DNA from: Lenzites betulinus
Lineage: Eukaryota > Basidiomycota > Agaricomycetes > Polyporales > Polyporaceae
Assembly (NCBI GenBank): GCA_022264855.1
Contig: JABYQU010000031.1
Location: 186,001-250,000, forward strand
Direction of reading: 5' to 3'
Length of the DNA: 64,000 nucleotides
In this document: positions 24,668 to 37,905 of the stretch, piece by piece
Layout: each line of letters opens with the position of its first letter
How positions within the stretch are numbered: the stretch's first letter is position 1
Program-made: the position numbers and the translations under genes
Notes under the pieces: generated by a model
Told to the model about the DNA's origin: nothing
Database searches by the model: none
Seen by the model: the letters and a program-made list of their open reading frames with translations, nothing else

Positions 24668-26850
24668 ATGTCGGCGTCTTACAAGGAGGCGATGGATCCC
24701 GAATCCCAGTCCCTCCTCCCGCAACAAGAGAACGAGTACGCTGTGCCGGCGCCGACCCCGAGTGGACGTCGCGCGTATGGTCTCCGGCATGTACTGCTCG
24801 CCTTCGGGGCGGGCATCCTCTCCGCCGTCCTCGTCGAGCTCGCCCTCTGCTCCCACTACTCCTTGCCCTTCGCCTTCCAGCCAGAGCGGCCCACAACATA
24901 TGCTGACCTCGCCAATCCCGACGCTGGTTCAACCGAAGTGCACAAGTTCCCGCCCGCCTCGCCCACCAATGCCTTCCCCTCCCTGTTCCCCTCCAACGTC
25001 GGCCACGCTGGCCCGACCCCCACTGGCGCAGAGCCCGCCCTTGTCGCGACCGCTCCTTCATACCCTCTTCATACAGGGGCCCCTCATCTCCTTGGCCCTC
25101 TCGCTCTCTCTCGTAACTCCTCCAAGTCCAGCTCTGACTCGTCCTTTGACATCTTCAAGCACTGGGGCAACCTCTCTCCCTGGTTCAGCGTCGAGCGCGG
25201 ATCGTTTGGCGTGGACTCAGGTCCTGAGGCTCCCCCTACCTGCCGTGTAACTGGTCTCCATCTCCTCCACCGCCACGGCGCCCGCTACCCAACGGAATGG
25301 GCCTCATACGGCGGTCCCGCCAACTTCTCTTCCCGTCTTCACAATGCCGCCGATGGCTGGAACGCCTCAGGTGAACTCGAGTTCATGAACAGCTGGTATG
25401 TTCTAGTCTGTACACATTCTTTGTCGTGCGTACCTGACCTCGTACAGGACATACAAACTTGGTGAAGAGATCCTTACCCCCTTCGGCCGTCAGCAGCTAT
25501 GTATGCGCATCTTGACTCTGCATATTTATCTCACATGGCTAATGTTCTTGCCAGTTGACCTAGGAGTTTCAATGCGCATGAAGTATGGCTTCCTCCTTCA
25601 GAACTTTACGGAGACCAACACCCTTCCCGTCTTCCGCACCGAGTCCCAGGACCGCATGCTCGCATCCGCCATGAACTTTGCGATTGGCTTCTTCGGGTAC
25701 CCGTTCGACGGCCAGTACCAGCAGAGTATCACTATTGAGGAGAATGGGTTCAACAATACTCTTGCCCCTTACAAGACCTGTCCCAACGCCGGCGACCGCA
25801 CTAAGTCCGATCGTGCAATTCCCTATGTCAAGCAATGGGCCTCGATATACCTGAAGGACGCCCTCGAGCGTCTGCGCCCGCAGCTTCACGGTTATGAGCT
25901 CACTATCGAAGATGTGTACACCCTCCAACAGACGTGCGCGTACGAGGTATAATTCCGCGAATATGAACGCGGCTTCCTCCGATCTCACCACTCCGTCATT
26001 GCAGACCGTGGCGATAGGTTACTCCAAGTTCTGCGAGCTGTTCACCGAGGACGAGTGGAAGGGCTTCAACTATGCGTATGTTCTCAAACAGGTCGCTTCT
26101 CATTGGCTGTCTCGTACTAATCTACCAACGTAGCCTCGATCTATACTTCTGGTATGACTCCGCCTTCGGCTCTCCCGTGGCGCGCGTGCAGGGTGTTGGC
26201 TACGTTCAGGAGCTCGTTGCACGCCTCACGCACACGCCCATTGCTGTTCATAACACGTCCACGAACGCGACGCTTGATGACAATTCGGCAACGTTCCCCC
26301 TCGACCATAGTCTATACGTCGATGCTACCCATGAGGTTGTCGTGCTCAACGGTGAGGGCTCAAAAACATGTCTCGACGACAAATTCTGACACGAGTTCAG
26401 TCATCACCGCATTGAACCTGACGAGCTTCGCGGCGGATGGGCCTCTCCCCGCGGACCACATCCCCGAACACCGGGCATTCAAGGCCTCACATCTCGCCCC
26501 CTTCGCCACCAACGTCCAGTTCCAGCGTACGTCCATTAGCTGCATCTAATATACGTGCGCACTAATCCGTATCAATACCCGCCACAATAGTCCTCTCTTG
26601 CGAATCTCACGCAGACCCCCAAATACGTATCATCATTAACGACGGCGTCGTCCCGCTCACCGGTATCCGTGGCTGCCCCGAAGACAAGGACGGCAAGTGC
26701 CCCGTGCCCGCCTTTGTCGACGCCCAGCGTGAGCTCATCGGCAAGACGGACTGGAACTGGGCGTGCCATGGGGACTGGAGCGTCCCGCCCGGGCCCGCGT
26801 GGAACACCACGACAGGCGACGCGCCAGAGCCCGGCTCGGTGTTTGCGTAA
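24668..26850 (+). CDS. Histidine acid phosphatase, membrane-anchored (phytase-like branch 2)
   Basis: The enzyme hydrolyses phosphomonoesters through a phosphohistidine intermediate. A short cytoplasmic tail (MSASYKEAMDPESQSLLPQQ) precedes a signal anchor (HVLLAFGAGILSAVLVELAL), then a Pro/Ser-rich stem, so the catalytic domain is outside the cytosol. The active-site motif is LLHRHGARYPT. Further conserved blocks are FRTESQDRMLASAMNFAIGF, FTEDEWKGFNYALDLYFWYD and GVVPLTGIRGCPEDKDG. The second catalytic motif, normally HD, reads HE in DATHEVVVLNVITALNL. Several N-glycosylation sequons (NFS, NAS, NFT, NTS, NTT) and paired cysteines fit a secretory-path protein. Six or seven exons splice in phase. 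Upstream ATGs exist in frame, but this one opens the typical tail-plus-anchor. Confidence 0.87.
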
Positions 26851-29017
26851 GGCTACGAGCATGACTTTTATTCCGTCCCGGTTAGATGCATGTAGGCACC
26901 ATGGCTGCCTTGATACATACCCGCAATTACAGAATTCCTTAAATCTCGGTGTGAGATCTCGTCGAGTGTTAAGCACGATAAGAATACTTTGAGTCTGGTC
27001 ATGCGCTCTTACATGGTCTTCCGATACCAGTTTTTCATGATCTTCCGATACCATTTACCGCAAACAAGCGAGACAGTCTCGGACGGCAAGGTGAACATAC
27101 CTGGACATTATGCATTCTGCCCCGGGTCGTGGGTTTGCGGTGAATGATATCTATCACAAACACCGCCCACCCGCTGGCTTACCTAGGAACCAAAAATGGC
27201 CGCTTCCACGAGGCAACCCCAACACGTTCCCGTTCGATGTGCTACAACTCTCTGGTCCGTGACCGTTCCAGGACCACCAGGTCCGAAGTAAAGGATGTAC
27301 ATCGGTACAGGCAAACTCAGAGGCGATGCACGCACGCCTTCGGATCCATGACCGGGAATCATGTGCTATCAGAATGAGCCCGAAAATCTGGCTTGTCGAT
27401 GGTAGCACCAGTACTTTCGTAATAAAACGGCCGCCTGCGTGCATGTGTGCGTGCGGCGGTGTGAAGCGTTTCGTATCAGATGCTGCACTGGCAGGCACTA
27501 ATTCCATGTGTCGCATGTTATGGCCGAGATGACAGTATGGCACAGAACCCTCCACGCGCTGCGTCACACAAACATATCTCACCGTACGTATTATGCCATT
27601 ATTGGGATGACGAGTGGGATGACAGGAGGCGAGCTGCCTTTCCAGGGAGCGATCCGGAGTGAGGCACAGCCACCGGCAACTCGGCCCTGGCGACGCCCGC
27701 GATGCACCTTGCCTGCCCTGAAGTAGGGAGGGTATATAACCCGTCCCCCGGGCATTTGGATCCCCATTCTTGTGCTCGGGCACGTACTGTCGCCAGTGAG
27801 GTCTCTACCGAGGCACAGTCTTTTGCTGATTGCAAATTACACATCCGAACACGTCTGTCGGCTTCGGCCTTCAGCAATTTTTGGAAACCCCCTCTTCTTC
27901 CTGTCTCCTGGCTTGCTGGCTTTCGGGCTGTGTGCTGGAGTCCGTAGTGTAGCTTGTAGACGAGTATCTGCAATATATGTTTTTCTACCCATTACCTGCT
28001 AGCGAGTGCCACTAGTGGACTGTTCCAAGCTCATTCTTCCAGGTATCATCTGAATTGCTGCCAGTAGTGTTACTCTCCCAGCACTGATGTCGATGAGAGA
28101 AGGTGAGTGCACGGTTTCTCGCAACGTCGATATGCCTCTCTCAGCTAATTTATTATACGACAAGACTATGCTACTGTCGCGTAGGTCGTCCGCTGCGAGG
28201 TGTCGCACAACATTCCTCAAATTTCCTTTCGGCGGCGTGACCGACGGGACTCTTATATGGCGCACCCAGCTGCTGCGACTGCAGCATCCCCAGACTCCCC
28301 ACTTGGCAGGCCATTCGCGCAACTTGCAATTTGATCCAAGGACGCATTCTCTGAGATCTGCAGGATCGGGTGGTAGCGAGTCGAATGTCAAGAACGGGTG
28401 ATACAACATGAAGTGAGACAGACGCTACGACGTAATCAGCGGTGCCAGCTACAGGAACAACCATTCAGAGTGGGCTGTCCCACTCGTCATGTTTACCAAC
28501 ACGTTATATTACTTGCACGGTCTTATCGTTGTTCGAGACCCCCCTCCTCTTGACAGATGTTAGGACAGTCTATCTCGCAGGATTGGATGCCTCCAAAACC
28601 TGAAGTACCAAAGCGTTAAACCTACTGAGAACGAGCGGCTGAGTCTGACTGAACACTTCCAGGAAGGGCACCTGTGGTGGTTTTCTCTGCTAGGTTGTGC
28701 GGACGCGGTGATCGATGGTTCTTTTGCACGTATATCTGTATTTTGGAATAAATATTCGGCATGTTCCAAGTCTTGAAAGACCATTGACTTTGCACCGCGG
28801 CCTAGGGAGTGCTATCCTGCGTCCTCGACAAACATGACCTGCAGGAGTTCGTACTTGCAGGATTGAGCGCAATAGCGGAATGCTACAATTGTATGGTATT
28901 AGAGGATGAGAGAAAATCGTCATGTCCGTCCTGAAGACAAATGGATACTATCAACGGCCAGTATGCGTCCACCACGCATCCTCAGTCCATCTCGCCTCCA
29001 CCAACTACACCGCGTAC
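26851..29017. other. Convergent spacer, no gene recognised
   Basis: This 2.2 kb lies between two convergent stop codons, the phosphatase (+) and CHS7 (-). The longest open frames, for example minus 27154-27783, have random-looking composition and no family motif. A TATATAA at 27733-27739 on the plus strand could drive an unannotated transcript, but no convincing coding exon follows it. Confidence 0.5.
27733..27739 (+). promoter_or_regulatory. TATA-box-like element without an assigned gene
   Basis: TATATAA stands in otherwise GC-rich sequence. No convincing downstream exon was found, so this is only a candidate promoter. Confidence 0.2.
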
Positions 29018-30355
29018 TCAGTACCGATCTGTTGCAGGTGGGTACCCCCGGCCTCCAGCGCCGTTCTGGTACAGCTGCTTCCCACTGACGCCGCCGACCA
29101 GGCTCGCGGGCGGGCCGGCGTGCGTGTAATTGCTCGCGGAGTCCTCGTCGCCGTAGTCCATACCGCCAGCGAGAAGTGGGTCCTTGACCTCCCACACAGT
29201 GGCCTTCGAGCCAACAGAGAACTCGAGGTCCTCGCGCTGGATTATTCCCAGACACATCAGCCTCACATGTTTCAATCCACGCAAACAAGACGCACCGTGA
29301 TACTGTCCCAGTACTTGTACACCATCATGACGCTGAGGAGCATGCACAGCGTGAAGAAGAACAGCCCATCGATGTAGTGCTTGATGGCGTCGCATATCGT
29401 CACCGAAAACGCAAAGAGGATGACCTGCGCGACCGTGAAGAACGCAGCACCGAAGATGATGTCACCGATCGGCCAGCGGTCCTCCAGCGTCCGGAAGACG
29501 AGGACGAGCTGCGAGACGATATAGACGACGGTGCAGACGAGTGGCCAGAGGATGTAGATGATCCAGAGGCCGATCGGTTTTGCATAGTCGAACCCGGCGA
29601 TCTTCTTGAACGTGGCGATTGAGACGAACAGCGACACGCCGAATACTACCAGCGTAGATATCCGGAGTAGCTATAGGATCGTTAGTTTGCATATAGCCAT
29701 TGAATCGAGCGGACTGACCCAAAGTGATAGTGGTGTGCCGTCTTCCGCAAATTGGAAACCAACAAATCCGTTGATCAATAGGCAGGTGTAAGCACCCGCA
29801 ACAAGACCTGTGTAGACGGCGGCAAACCACTAATGCGATGGTCAGTTTGACACCCGCAGAATACGCCATTCAGCACTCACTGGATAGCTGACGTTCGCAG
29901 TGGGGATGATGGCGGAGTCGAGGAAGAAGGCAAGGAGTTCAATAATGGCGTAGAGGTAGAAGAACATGAGGATCTCCTTCCGTCCTGAGGGGAAGGAGAA
30001 CGCGTAAATCAAAGCCGCCAAAGACCGACACCGGAGGAGAGGACGTACCAACAGCCGTGTATTTGCTCCGAATGTGGAAGATCATAATGCCGGTCATGAA
30101 TATGGCCACGACGTGCACGAATGCAGTCGCTATGGAGCGGTAAAAGGCGTTCAGTACGAGGAACAGCATCCGAGACACCAACGTAACCGTAGTGTTAACA
30201 AGGTACTCACAAGGCTGGAAGATCAGGGTGCCCGAGATCTCGACATTCCTGCTATAGCATGAGGGCTCGATACCCTGTGTGGAACCTACGAGAGGACAGA
30301 TGACGAGCGCAGCGGTTTGGCAGATATCGTCGAAGGAGCCAAACTGGACCCCCAT
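29018..30355 (-). CDS. CHS7: Chitin synthase export chaperone CHS7
   Basis: CHS7 is an ER polytopic membrane protein that lets class IV chitin synthase (Chs3 type) leave the ER. Exon 1 starts [20 protein letters not shown] and includes [20 protein letters not shown]. The following exons give [54 protein letters not shown] and [20 protein letters not shown]. Then come [60 protein letters not shown] and [11 protein letters not shown]. About seven membrane segments result, as expected for the family. The cytosolic tail starts REDLEFSVG and ends with a Gly/Tyr-rich sequence. Introns of about 50-80 nt fit in phase. The identification is secure along the full length. Confidence 0.95.
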
Positions 30356-33300
30356 GGTGGAAAGAGAGACGGATTAAGAGAGCGTAGGAGAAGCCTTGTG
30401 CAGCGCTGAGACAGTCAGAGTCGGGAGAATATGCAAGGGGGAGAGACGGCGGAGGGGGCGTGAAGCCTGCCGGGGACGACGAGGAGAGGGCTGGGAGTGA
30501 TGGCGAGCACCACACAAACAACCGCCTCCGTCGTCGTCGTCACGTCCCGTGACGTGTGACGCTCCATGTCAGACAGGTACGTTTCGGCGCTTCCTGCTCC
30601 TCCTCTGAGTCTCTCGTCTCGCGTCTCTCACTGGCAGTCTTGCGTTCTGTCTCTAAAACTCCCTAACTTTCAGTGCATCTCTGAGGTGGATCTATGGGGT
30701 ACTCCAAGCTTAATTCTCGTAGAGCTCGCAACTGCAAGCCAAGACAGCTGCTTGTACTCGCCAGTCTTCCTCAGCAAGCCTGTTCAGGACGCGTTGGCTC
30801 CATGGACCGCCGTGATTAATATTTGCCGTAGCGTGCCTGCCTTCGCTCCCCGCCCACCTCTGAGACTAATACTGCTTTGCTCACCTTCCTTGGTGTTTCG
30901 CGTACTCGGGGCTTCTCTAGCTCGAGAACCACGGTCTTGACGTGCCTACGTATCTGCATGCTCTCCTCTGGCGCCGCTATGTATATCTTGCGGACTATGG
31001 GTACGTTCGTCCCCCAATCTGTCGTCGACCGTCGCCGTTACGACCGCTTTCAAGCAAGGTACGTGCGCTCGAGGGCAGAGGTCCAGGCACATGTTGTCAT
31101 CGGGTCCCTGTTCAGCAATTCAACTTCCGCTTTCAAGCCTCTTAGATCCCCCAAAGGTACGGTGTATGTGTGCCCCGACACGTGTACGCTCTCCCAGTGC
31201 GCCGTCCACGTCCAACCACATATAGCGGCCTTCGATACGCAGTCCAGACCGCAGCCCCCGCTCGCCCGCAGACGGACATCTTCATGGACCTATCGGCGCC
31301 GGCTGTAGCATTGTCGGCGGTCATCCAGCGTCTGCAGGGCTTCTTCATCACGATCAGCCCATCTGCCACATCCGCCGCACTTGCAGCCTGCTAACAGTGC
31401 TAGGCTGTGATATGTTTCGTGCGATGCTTGCCCGGACGATGGGGCCGAAGCCGCCTTTGCTCCTCTAGGCTCTGAGAGATCTGTGGTGAGACAGACCGGG
31501 ATTCGGCGGAGGAGACGTTCTCCGATGTGCGTCCTATTCGCCACCGCACCGATGCCACCATGATCTTGACTCTGTGGCATACCTTCACGCCGCCACATGC
31601 ACATCTGACGCGTTTGCGGCGACAGCGTATGCTGTTTAACGCAATCAAGCACAGAACGCTCTGCGAGTCCAGACCGAGAAGACGAGGCTCGTAGGTACTG
31701 CCCGAGTCGGAGCGCAGCACATGTCAGCCGGGATCTCGACCGACGACAACAAGGAAGTCCTCGGAACGAGGGTGCAGATCGGTGAGCTCCTGCGAACGCA
31801 AACGAAACACTGCGGCCGGCGTACGCAGTACGTCAGTCGTAGCCATCGATGGATGCGATGCCACCTTGGTCTTGGATTGATGGGGGAATACGGTTGCCTC
31901 GCCAAGGGCGCGGCGGGAATACAGACGGGCAGAACGCGTTCGGAATAGCGCAGGGCTCGGGACATGTCCACGGCGGCGTGACCCCAGTACGTCGTTCTTA
32001 CGAGGTTACATCTGTATCGTAAATGTGCCACTGCACAAGCATGATTACCCCCGAGCGGCGTAGCGGCACCCGTCCGTCACTGCCTGAACTCTCCGGGAAC
32101 CCGACGGCCCAAGCATATCGTATTCTCCTCAAACGACTAGCGCTGCCCGAAATCGCCGTCGGAACTTGGAACACGCCACCAGAGCAGCCTGTGCAGATCC
32201 TTTCTGCCCAGCGACTACCCTGCCGCCGTATCCGGGTGGCAGAAGCCCTCGAAGATTTGGACGTCTGCATAGAGACACGGCCATGGGGGACGACGCCACG
32301 CGCGACGGCCGCTGCGGCGCTACCCGTCGTTCGATTCTCATCGATTCTCGCAGGTCATTTGACAGCCACTTGACCAGGAAACCCAGCGGTGGCGACAGGA
32401 GGTAATAGTGTACGCCTGTGTTACCGTATTCAATCACGCGAAGTTTGACGTCGCCGGTCTGGCCTACTTGCATTTCGAAGACCCCAGGCTTCGCGAGTGA
32501 CTAGTGATAACCAGGGGGCGAGGCCGGCGGCCATGAGCGAGCAACTGGCAAGGTTTGGCAACCCGGTGCGGAAACGCTCGAAGTCAATGAACGGCCGCCG
32601 GATGAGGTAAGTGCGCAAATTTAAGCTGGCCGGAATGTTGGGAAACCCTTAGGGCCGGAAAATCTGTGCGTAAATTTAAAACGACAGGCCCCGCGTGCCC
32701 GCGGCGGAGAGAGAGCGGGCGAGTGGAAAAGGTAAAATAGCGAGCGTGGCAGAATTCCAGGCGGCCGTTCTGGTGGCGGCTCGTAATTGCACTAAGCAGG
32801 CGTACCCGGACCCGGCGCAAACACCGAGCGGCGAGCCCGAGTGTCCAACGCGGGCCACCGCCGCGAGCATCCAGGAGCGCGACAACCGATCTCTGCGCGC
32901 GGCGCACGCGTACTACGCAAAGACAGGGGCGCAAGTGCATCAGCGGCGACCCCAAGGACACAAGCGACTGCAGGCTAGTCCTTCAGCCTGAGTCTCGGGC
33001 AGCGATGTGGATGCACGGCGGTAGTGCTTGTTGGGTATCAGAGCTCGCCATCGATGTGAGCCAGGACCTAGCCGAGGGGTGTCATGAAACAAAGCTGAAA
33101 GCATGCGTGTGTTAATATTATTTCACTTTCAAGTGGCTGGGCAGCGATGGGAGGTTTCGGGGCAGGAGATGGATGGCTTACGAGGCAAACAAAAAGAACA
33201 GCGAGGTGCGCATGCAGCGCGTAGGGGCGCATTCACGGCAAGGGTACTGTATCAACTGGAGGTGATATTGATGATCTGCATCCATGGAGGAGGACGAGAT

Positions 33301-36300
33301 GGGTCGTCAGCGAGACAGTCGGCGGCGAGGCGGTGGGCGTCTAGCAAGGCGGATGATGCAAAGTGCGATCCAGATATGTCATTGATCGCACAGGCACCCG
33401 CCCAGATTTTACCCTCGCGATCTGGATCTCCCCCGCCTGCACCGTCCCAGAATAGCAACTTGGGCGACGGCCAGCGGCGCTCGTCCACTTGCTCGCCATC
33501 TCCAGATCTGCCCCGTCCGCCCTCCAAGTTACCGACTCCGGTGCTGACAAAGCATGCGTTGAGGTACGTCCATCCACGTGTGTTCAAACAACTTCCGAGT
33601 CCTGCGCACAGTTCCATCTCTGGGCTGGTTCGCCAACAACTATTGGTATTCGAATCTCAGTCGCTCCGTGTCTCGCAACGGCCCCAACCCAGCAAGATTG
33701 CAAACTCATCAACAGCCGACTCCAGCTTTCCGCGCCCACCTGTGTGTTCCACACCGTTAATCATACAACCAGCTTTCCCGCAGCACGCCCTGCAACAGCC
33801 CGAGCTGACACCGCTAAGCAAATTAATGATTCATCTGTCCAACTCTCTTTCTTCGGCGTCCTTACTAAAACACTAGCCGCGCTCTAGCAGCACATCATAC
33901 GACATACCTCGCCGTACGTACTCCGGACGCTGCCGACTACACCAAACAGCCCTCCCGGGTCGCGCGCCGAGCTGTCCGGCTGTGGCACGTACGTGAGCCC
34001 ACCCGACTCACCTGTCGCGCGCAGGGGTCTCGCGCTGGCCCTCTGCGTGCGCATCTGTCGCCGGTTGCCTGCCTGATACACTTCGGTAACGATCATGTCT
34101 CCTGCCTGCCTTACCTCCGAGAGTTTAACCTTGCCACCAAAATTAACAGTCGCCGTCCCCGCCGCACGCATGCTGTTAGCGTTCCTCGCCCGGCTCTGAT
34201 TCGCACACCGCCGCCATCCTCTCCCAGCCTGTGCCACCGTCGTGTGCCTGCCCTGCCGCGTTTGAGCACCCCGGCCCCGCGGCCAGCCTTACCCGGAACA
34301 AAACAAGCCAACGCAGGCGAGCGTTCACCCGCGAGACAACGCTAGCTGCGACCGACGGAGCGCGGGCAGCTCGTCCCGCGTCCCGGTCGAACATGCGACG
34401 CACATGTTCCGTCCGACTCGCCCAAGCGCGCAGGCGCGCTGCCGCCCGAACCTGAACCATAACTCACCGCGAACGAACTCACTTACATTATCATAACAGG
34501 AGCGAGTGCATCCGAGCGCGGGACGGCGCCTCGTCCGGAACACACACGCTTGCTGTCGGAAGGGTGAGTGCTGTACCGAACACGCCGACGTACAAGCTCC
34601 GCACGCACGCTCACGCGGAGCGCGGGACGGTCAGCTAGAGCGCAGGGCCACTGACACCGGCCGTCGACGCGCACGGGCTCCCTGCCCCCTTGACGAACGA
34701 AGCGAACCATAGCGAGCGCGGGCACCTACCCGTCCGTAGTGCGTGCCTTTAGGCGATAGTGCGTGCCTTCCCGAGAGCGCGACGTAAGCGTCGTGGACGT
34801 GTACGTACCGCATCCGTATCCGTCGCCGCCGTGCGCCGCAACAGGAAGCCCAGCTGGGAAGCCCGAAGTGCGGCGGATTCGGCCGGGGCCTGTTCCCGCG
34901 CGCAGCAGCGTCCAGTGTGAAATGGGAGTTCGTTCTGCAAACTAGACTACCCCCGAGGGGCTCCATATGATGCCTCCACGCGCAGCGCGGACGACACGGC
35001 ATGAGAGGGGCGGCAGGTCTGACAATAGAAGAAGAGCGTGAGCAGATACGTATGGAGACGGCACCAGAGAGGAGCGGGCGACGACAAGCTGTCGGCATCA
35101 CCCGCTGTGTGGGCTCGACGTGCTGCATCTCCGCGAGTACGTACCGCACGTCGGGTTGCGGTGGCGGATAAGTTAGAAGGACGGGGCTCGCGCATCCGTC
35201 GTGCGTGCTGCTGTTCGCAGCAGACCCGCGGGGGCGCTCGCGCGATGGCAGCCCGAGCAACGAGAAGGGGTCCCAGCGGGGGCCGACCCTGCACGTTCGC
35301 GTCGGACGCAGTGTGCCGACGAGCAATAACGCAACTCTAAGCTGCTGCGCGTCATGTCTGAGGCTCAGAACGACGGAAGGCTTACCGAGCGGGGGCCCTT
35401 GCCGCGTCGAGAGCAGCGCCGACAGGAGATGGTTCCGCAGCGGCGTTCGCGGCGCCCCTCTGGCTGTTCGGAGCTCTGGCTCGGTCGGGTTCAGGAGCTG
35501 TGAGTCACCGGGAGAACTGAGTTCAGTCCGCACGCTGCTCAGGTGGCTGGAGTGGGAGCAGGAGACAATGGAGAAGAGATCTGCTGGTGGACGCACGGGG
35601 TTCGCGTATCAGAGCGAGATGGTCTGGAAGACGTGGTCGGAGTCGAACCGCTGCGGGCTGTCACTGTTCAGAGCAGAACGCCGCAGGGACGTCTGTACGG
35701 ACAACCATGATCACTGAAATAGGCTGTTGATGGTTATCTACCGGCCTGATTCCCGCAAGCGAACGCCCAAGGGGCGTTGGAGGTGCACACCTGCGCTGCT
35801 GGAATGCACGGATGTCCACATCCGACTAGGCGCGGCGGTGACACCAGTCGCCCAATCCGGAAGGTATACGTGTCACTCCGCCTACCGATGACGTTGCGAG
35901 ATTGACCTTGCGGACTTCACCCGCTCGCGCGCTGAGCGGAATTGTGCAGCCCAGACGAGCCCGTCGGCTGTTCTCGCACCAGAAAATGGAGGCTGATCAT
36001 GAGACTTATGCGCGCAGGCGGGTGGCCCTGGCCAGCAGGCGGCGGCGATGTGATCGCGCGCGGAAGGGGCGCACGGCGGGCATCTTGCGGCGTTGAATAT
36101 GGCTGATAAGTCCTTGTCTCGTCCGGCCCGCCTCCACGCATGGGTGATGTGGGCAACGGGGGCGTGGAGCGGCATGCGCTGCGCTTGCGGCCAAGTGATC
36201 GCACGAACGCGACACTTGGAAACCACACTGCTTCACAACAAAGGGACGGGAGTGGAAGAGCTTGTCATGAGAAACTAGGCAAATGCGGACAAGTGCAGTG

Positions 36301-37905
36301 GTGAGGTTGTGGTGTTCGTGTGGGGGCAGGGGATATCAGAAAGAGAAGGGGCGACGTGGAACGTTCTGCAGGGGCTGGAATTAATGAGTGTTGAAAGGGA
36401 CAACGCGAGGGCGAGCCGAGGCGGAGGATTCAGAACAAGCAGCCGGGAGCAGGCGGACGGCACATCCGGACGGAAATAGGCCGCGGGCGGAAGGGTTCGC
36501 TGTGCGAGATGTGTTTGGAGCCTGGAAAGCAGGGAGGTCAAGACGAGTGATGAAGGGATATCATGCGGGGGCACTAAGAACGAGATGGGGCGATGTTGGT
36601 GTGGTTAGGTAGGCCTTAGAAGAGCGCGTCAGCTTCGCGGAGGGCAGATCGGGTGGGCAGGGCGGGTGGTGGTATATTATTCTGAACCAGCAGCGCAGAT
36701 CGAGAGGACGCGGAGGAGTGCAAAGACCGACATAGATAGATCGCGATTGGGCGCGTCGAGGACGAGGCGCACAATTGGTGCAGCACAGCCGCTGCCCATT
36801 GCCTCTCCGATAATGGCGCCGGAGCGTTCCACGTTGGGCAGTCGCGCCGTGCAGGTCCCATATCAGGCCCGCCGGCGAGAGCCGAGTGGTTTATCCGCCT
36901 GCACGAGGCTCTCATCGCACCTGGACGGGTTGGCGCCGGATGTTGTTTGCGCCCAGGCTAAGCAAAGACGCTAGGCAGCCTGCGCGCGCTCGTGCACCTG
37001 CTCGAAATTTGTGGGCTGCTAGCACCTTCACCCGAGCCACCGCGGTTGCGACAGGCGCACCCGCGCCATCGACCGCGATGAGCAGCAGCAGCCAAGCAGT
37101 GACGTCGCATTATTTTTTCGCGACGCGGAGACCACTTACGAGGTCTTCCGTTGCGAGACGAGACGCTTACGAAGGCGGGGCGATGAGAGCCCCTGGCGGC
37201 TGGGCACAGGTGCACATATGCGCCGGGGTGGATACGGAGCTCGAGGAGGGAAAAACAAGCAGGCCAGTCGGTAAGCAAAGGGCCGACATATCAGGAAGTG
37301 AGTACGTTACGAGATGCTGGCGGCGGCAGAGAACGAGGACATGCAACAGCAGAAGGCACGCCGAACTCGCTGTTGCATTCGGAGACGCGACGTCCCCAGT
37401 CCTTGCATCGGCCCACTCGAACCCTAATCCGCCTCCCATCACTCGGATACTCGCATTTCTCTCTCTTATTCCCCGCGACGCGGCAGCGTGGCGTCAGCCC
37501 GGGCTGCCTCTTCGGGGAGGCTGCACGGGTAACGTGACGGAAAGCACTCGCGAAGCGGTCTCGTGCTCGCGCGACGCGTCCGGATCGGGGCGAAAAGAGG
37601 GGAAAGGTTATGGGGAGTGGGACGGTGATGGATGCCGGGGCGTGCCGGGCGGGAGGAAAAGTGGATGGCCGGAAGGGAAAAAGAAAAAGGAAGAGGAGAA
37701 AACGGGCGGGGTGGGGGGCGGAGTGCGAAAGCAGGGATCGCGATTGATGGGGTGCGCCGGAAGAGGAGGCAGGCACGGGGGATTGTTCAGGGATTAGTTG
37801 GGATAAGGGGTTGTTGGGCGGAAGTGGGATTGGGAAGGGCGCGGCCGGATATGGGATGTGCAGAAGTGGGCGGTTGGGACTCGGACTCCTCACATCCTCC
37901 GTTCC
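30356..37905. other. Large divergent intergenic region, no gene recognised
   Basis: This is 7.5 kb between the divergent CHS7 (-) and cyclin (+) genes. Several long open frames exist (plus 33103-33876, minus 34631-35596, plus 36886-37797). They overlap other open frames on both strands, are Arg/Pro/Ser-rich as expected by chance in GC-rich DNA, and show no domain. Splice-site-like pairs with GTACGT donors occur near 30578, 31000 and 31060, where a small multi-exon gene divergent from CHS7 might hide, but no exon chain convinced me. The word GAGCGCGGG recurs near 34357, 34510, 34617 and 34713, and a 13-bp direct repeat occurs at 34737-34749 and 34757-34769. The stretch may be an extended cyclin upstream region, an eroded repeat block or non-coding RNA territory. 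Confidence 0.5.
37575..37880 (+). other. G-rich polypurine tract upstream of the cyclin core promoter
   Basis: The plus strand is strongly purine-biased for about 300 bp, with many GGG and GAAAAAG-type runs. It then switches abruptly to pyrimidine-rich sequence just before the TATA-like element of the cyclin gene. Such strand asymmetry can form triplexes or G-quadruplexes; a function is inference only. Confidence 0.5.

Noticed and set aside
27154..27783. Minus-strand open frame of 209 codons in the phosphatase/CHS7 spacer
   Set aside because: Composition looks random and no family motif or splice structure supports it.
30566..30940. Possible small gene divergent from CHS7 beginning MSDR with a GTACGT donor
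   Set aside because: Several splice-site-like pairs exist, but no exon chain gave a protein that looked conserved.
33103..33876. Plus-strand open frame of 257 codons
   Set aside because: No motif, and comparable frames are open on both strands over the same interval.
34631..35596. Minus-strand open frame of 321 codons
   Set aside because: Arg/Pro/Ser-rich chance frame in GC-rich DNA, overlapped by long frames on the other strand, with no motif and no intron structure.
35625..35700. tRNA-like B-box GGTTCGACTCC on the minus strand, with a 6-bp complementary pair 66 nt apart
   Set aside because: There is no A-box, the T-stem pairs at only three of five positions, and the length is too short; this is a chance match.
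36886..37797. Plus-strand open frame of 303 codons
   Set aside because: Random composition running into the polypurine tract (poly Gly/Lys/Glu), with no recognisable domain.
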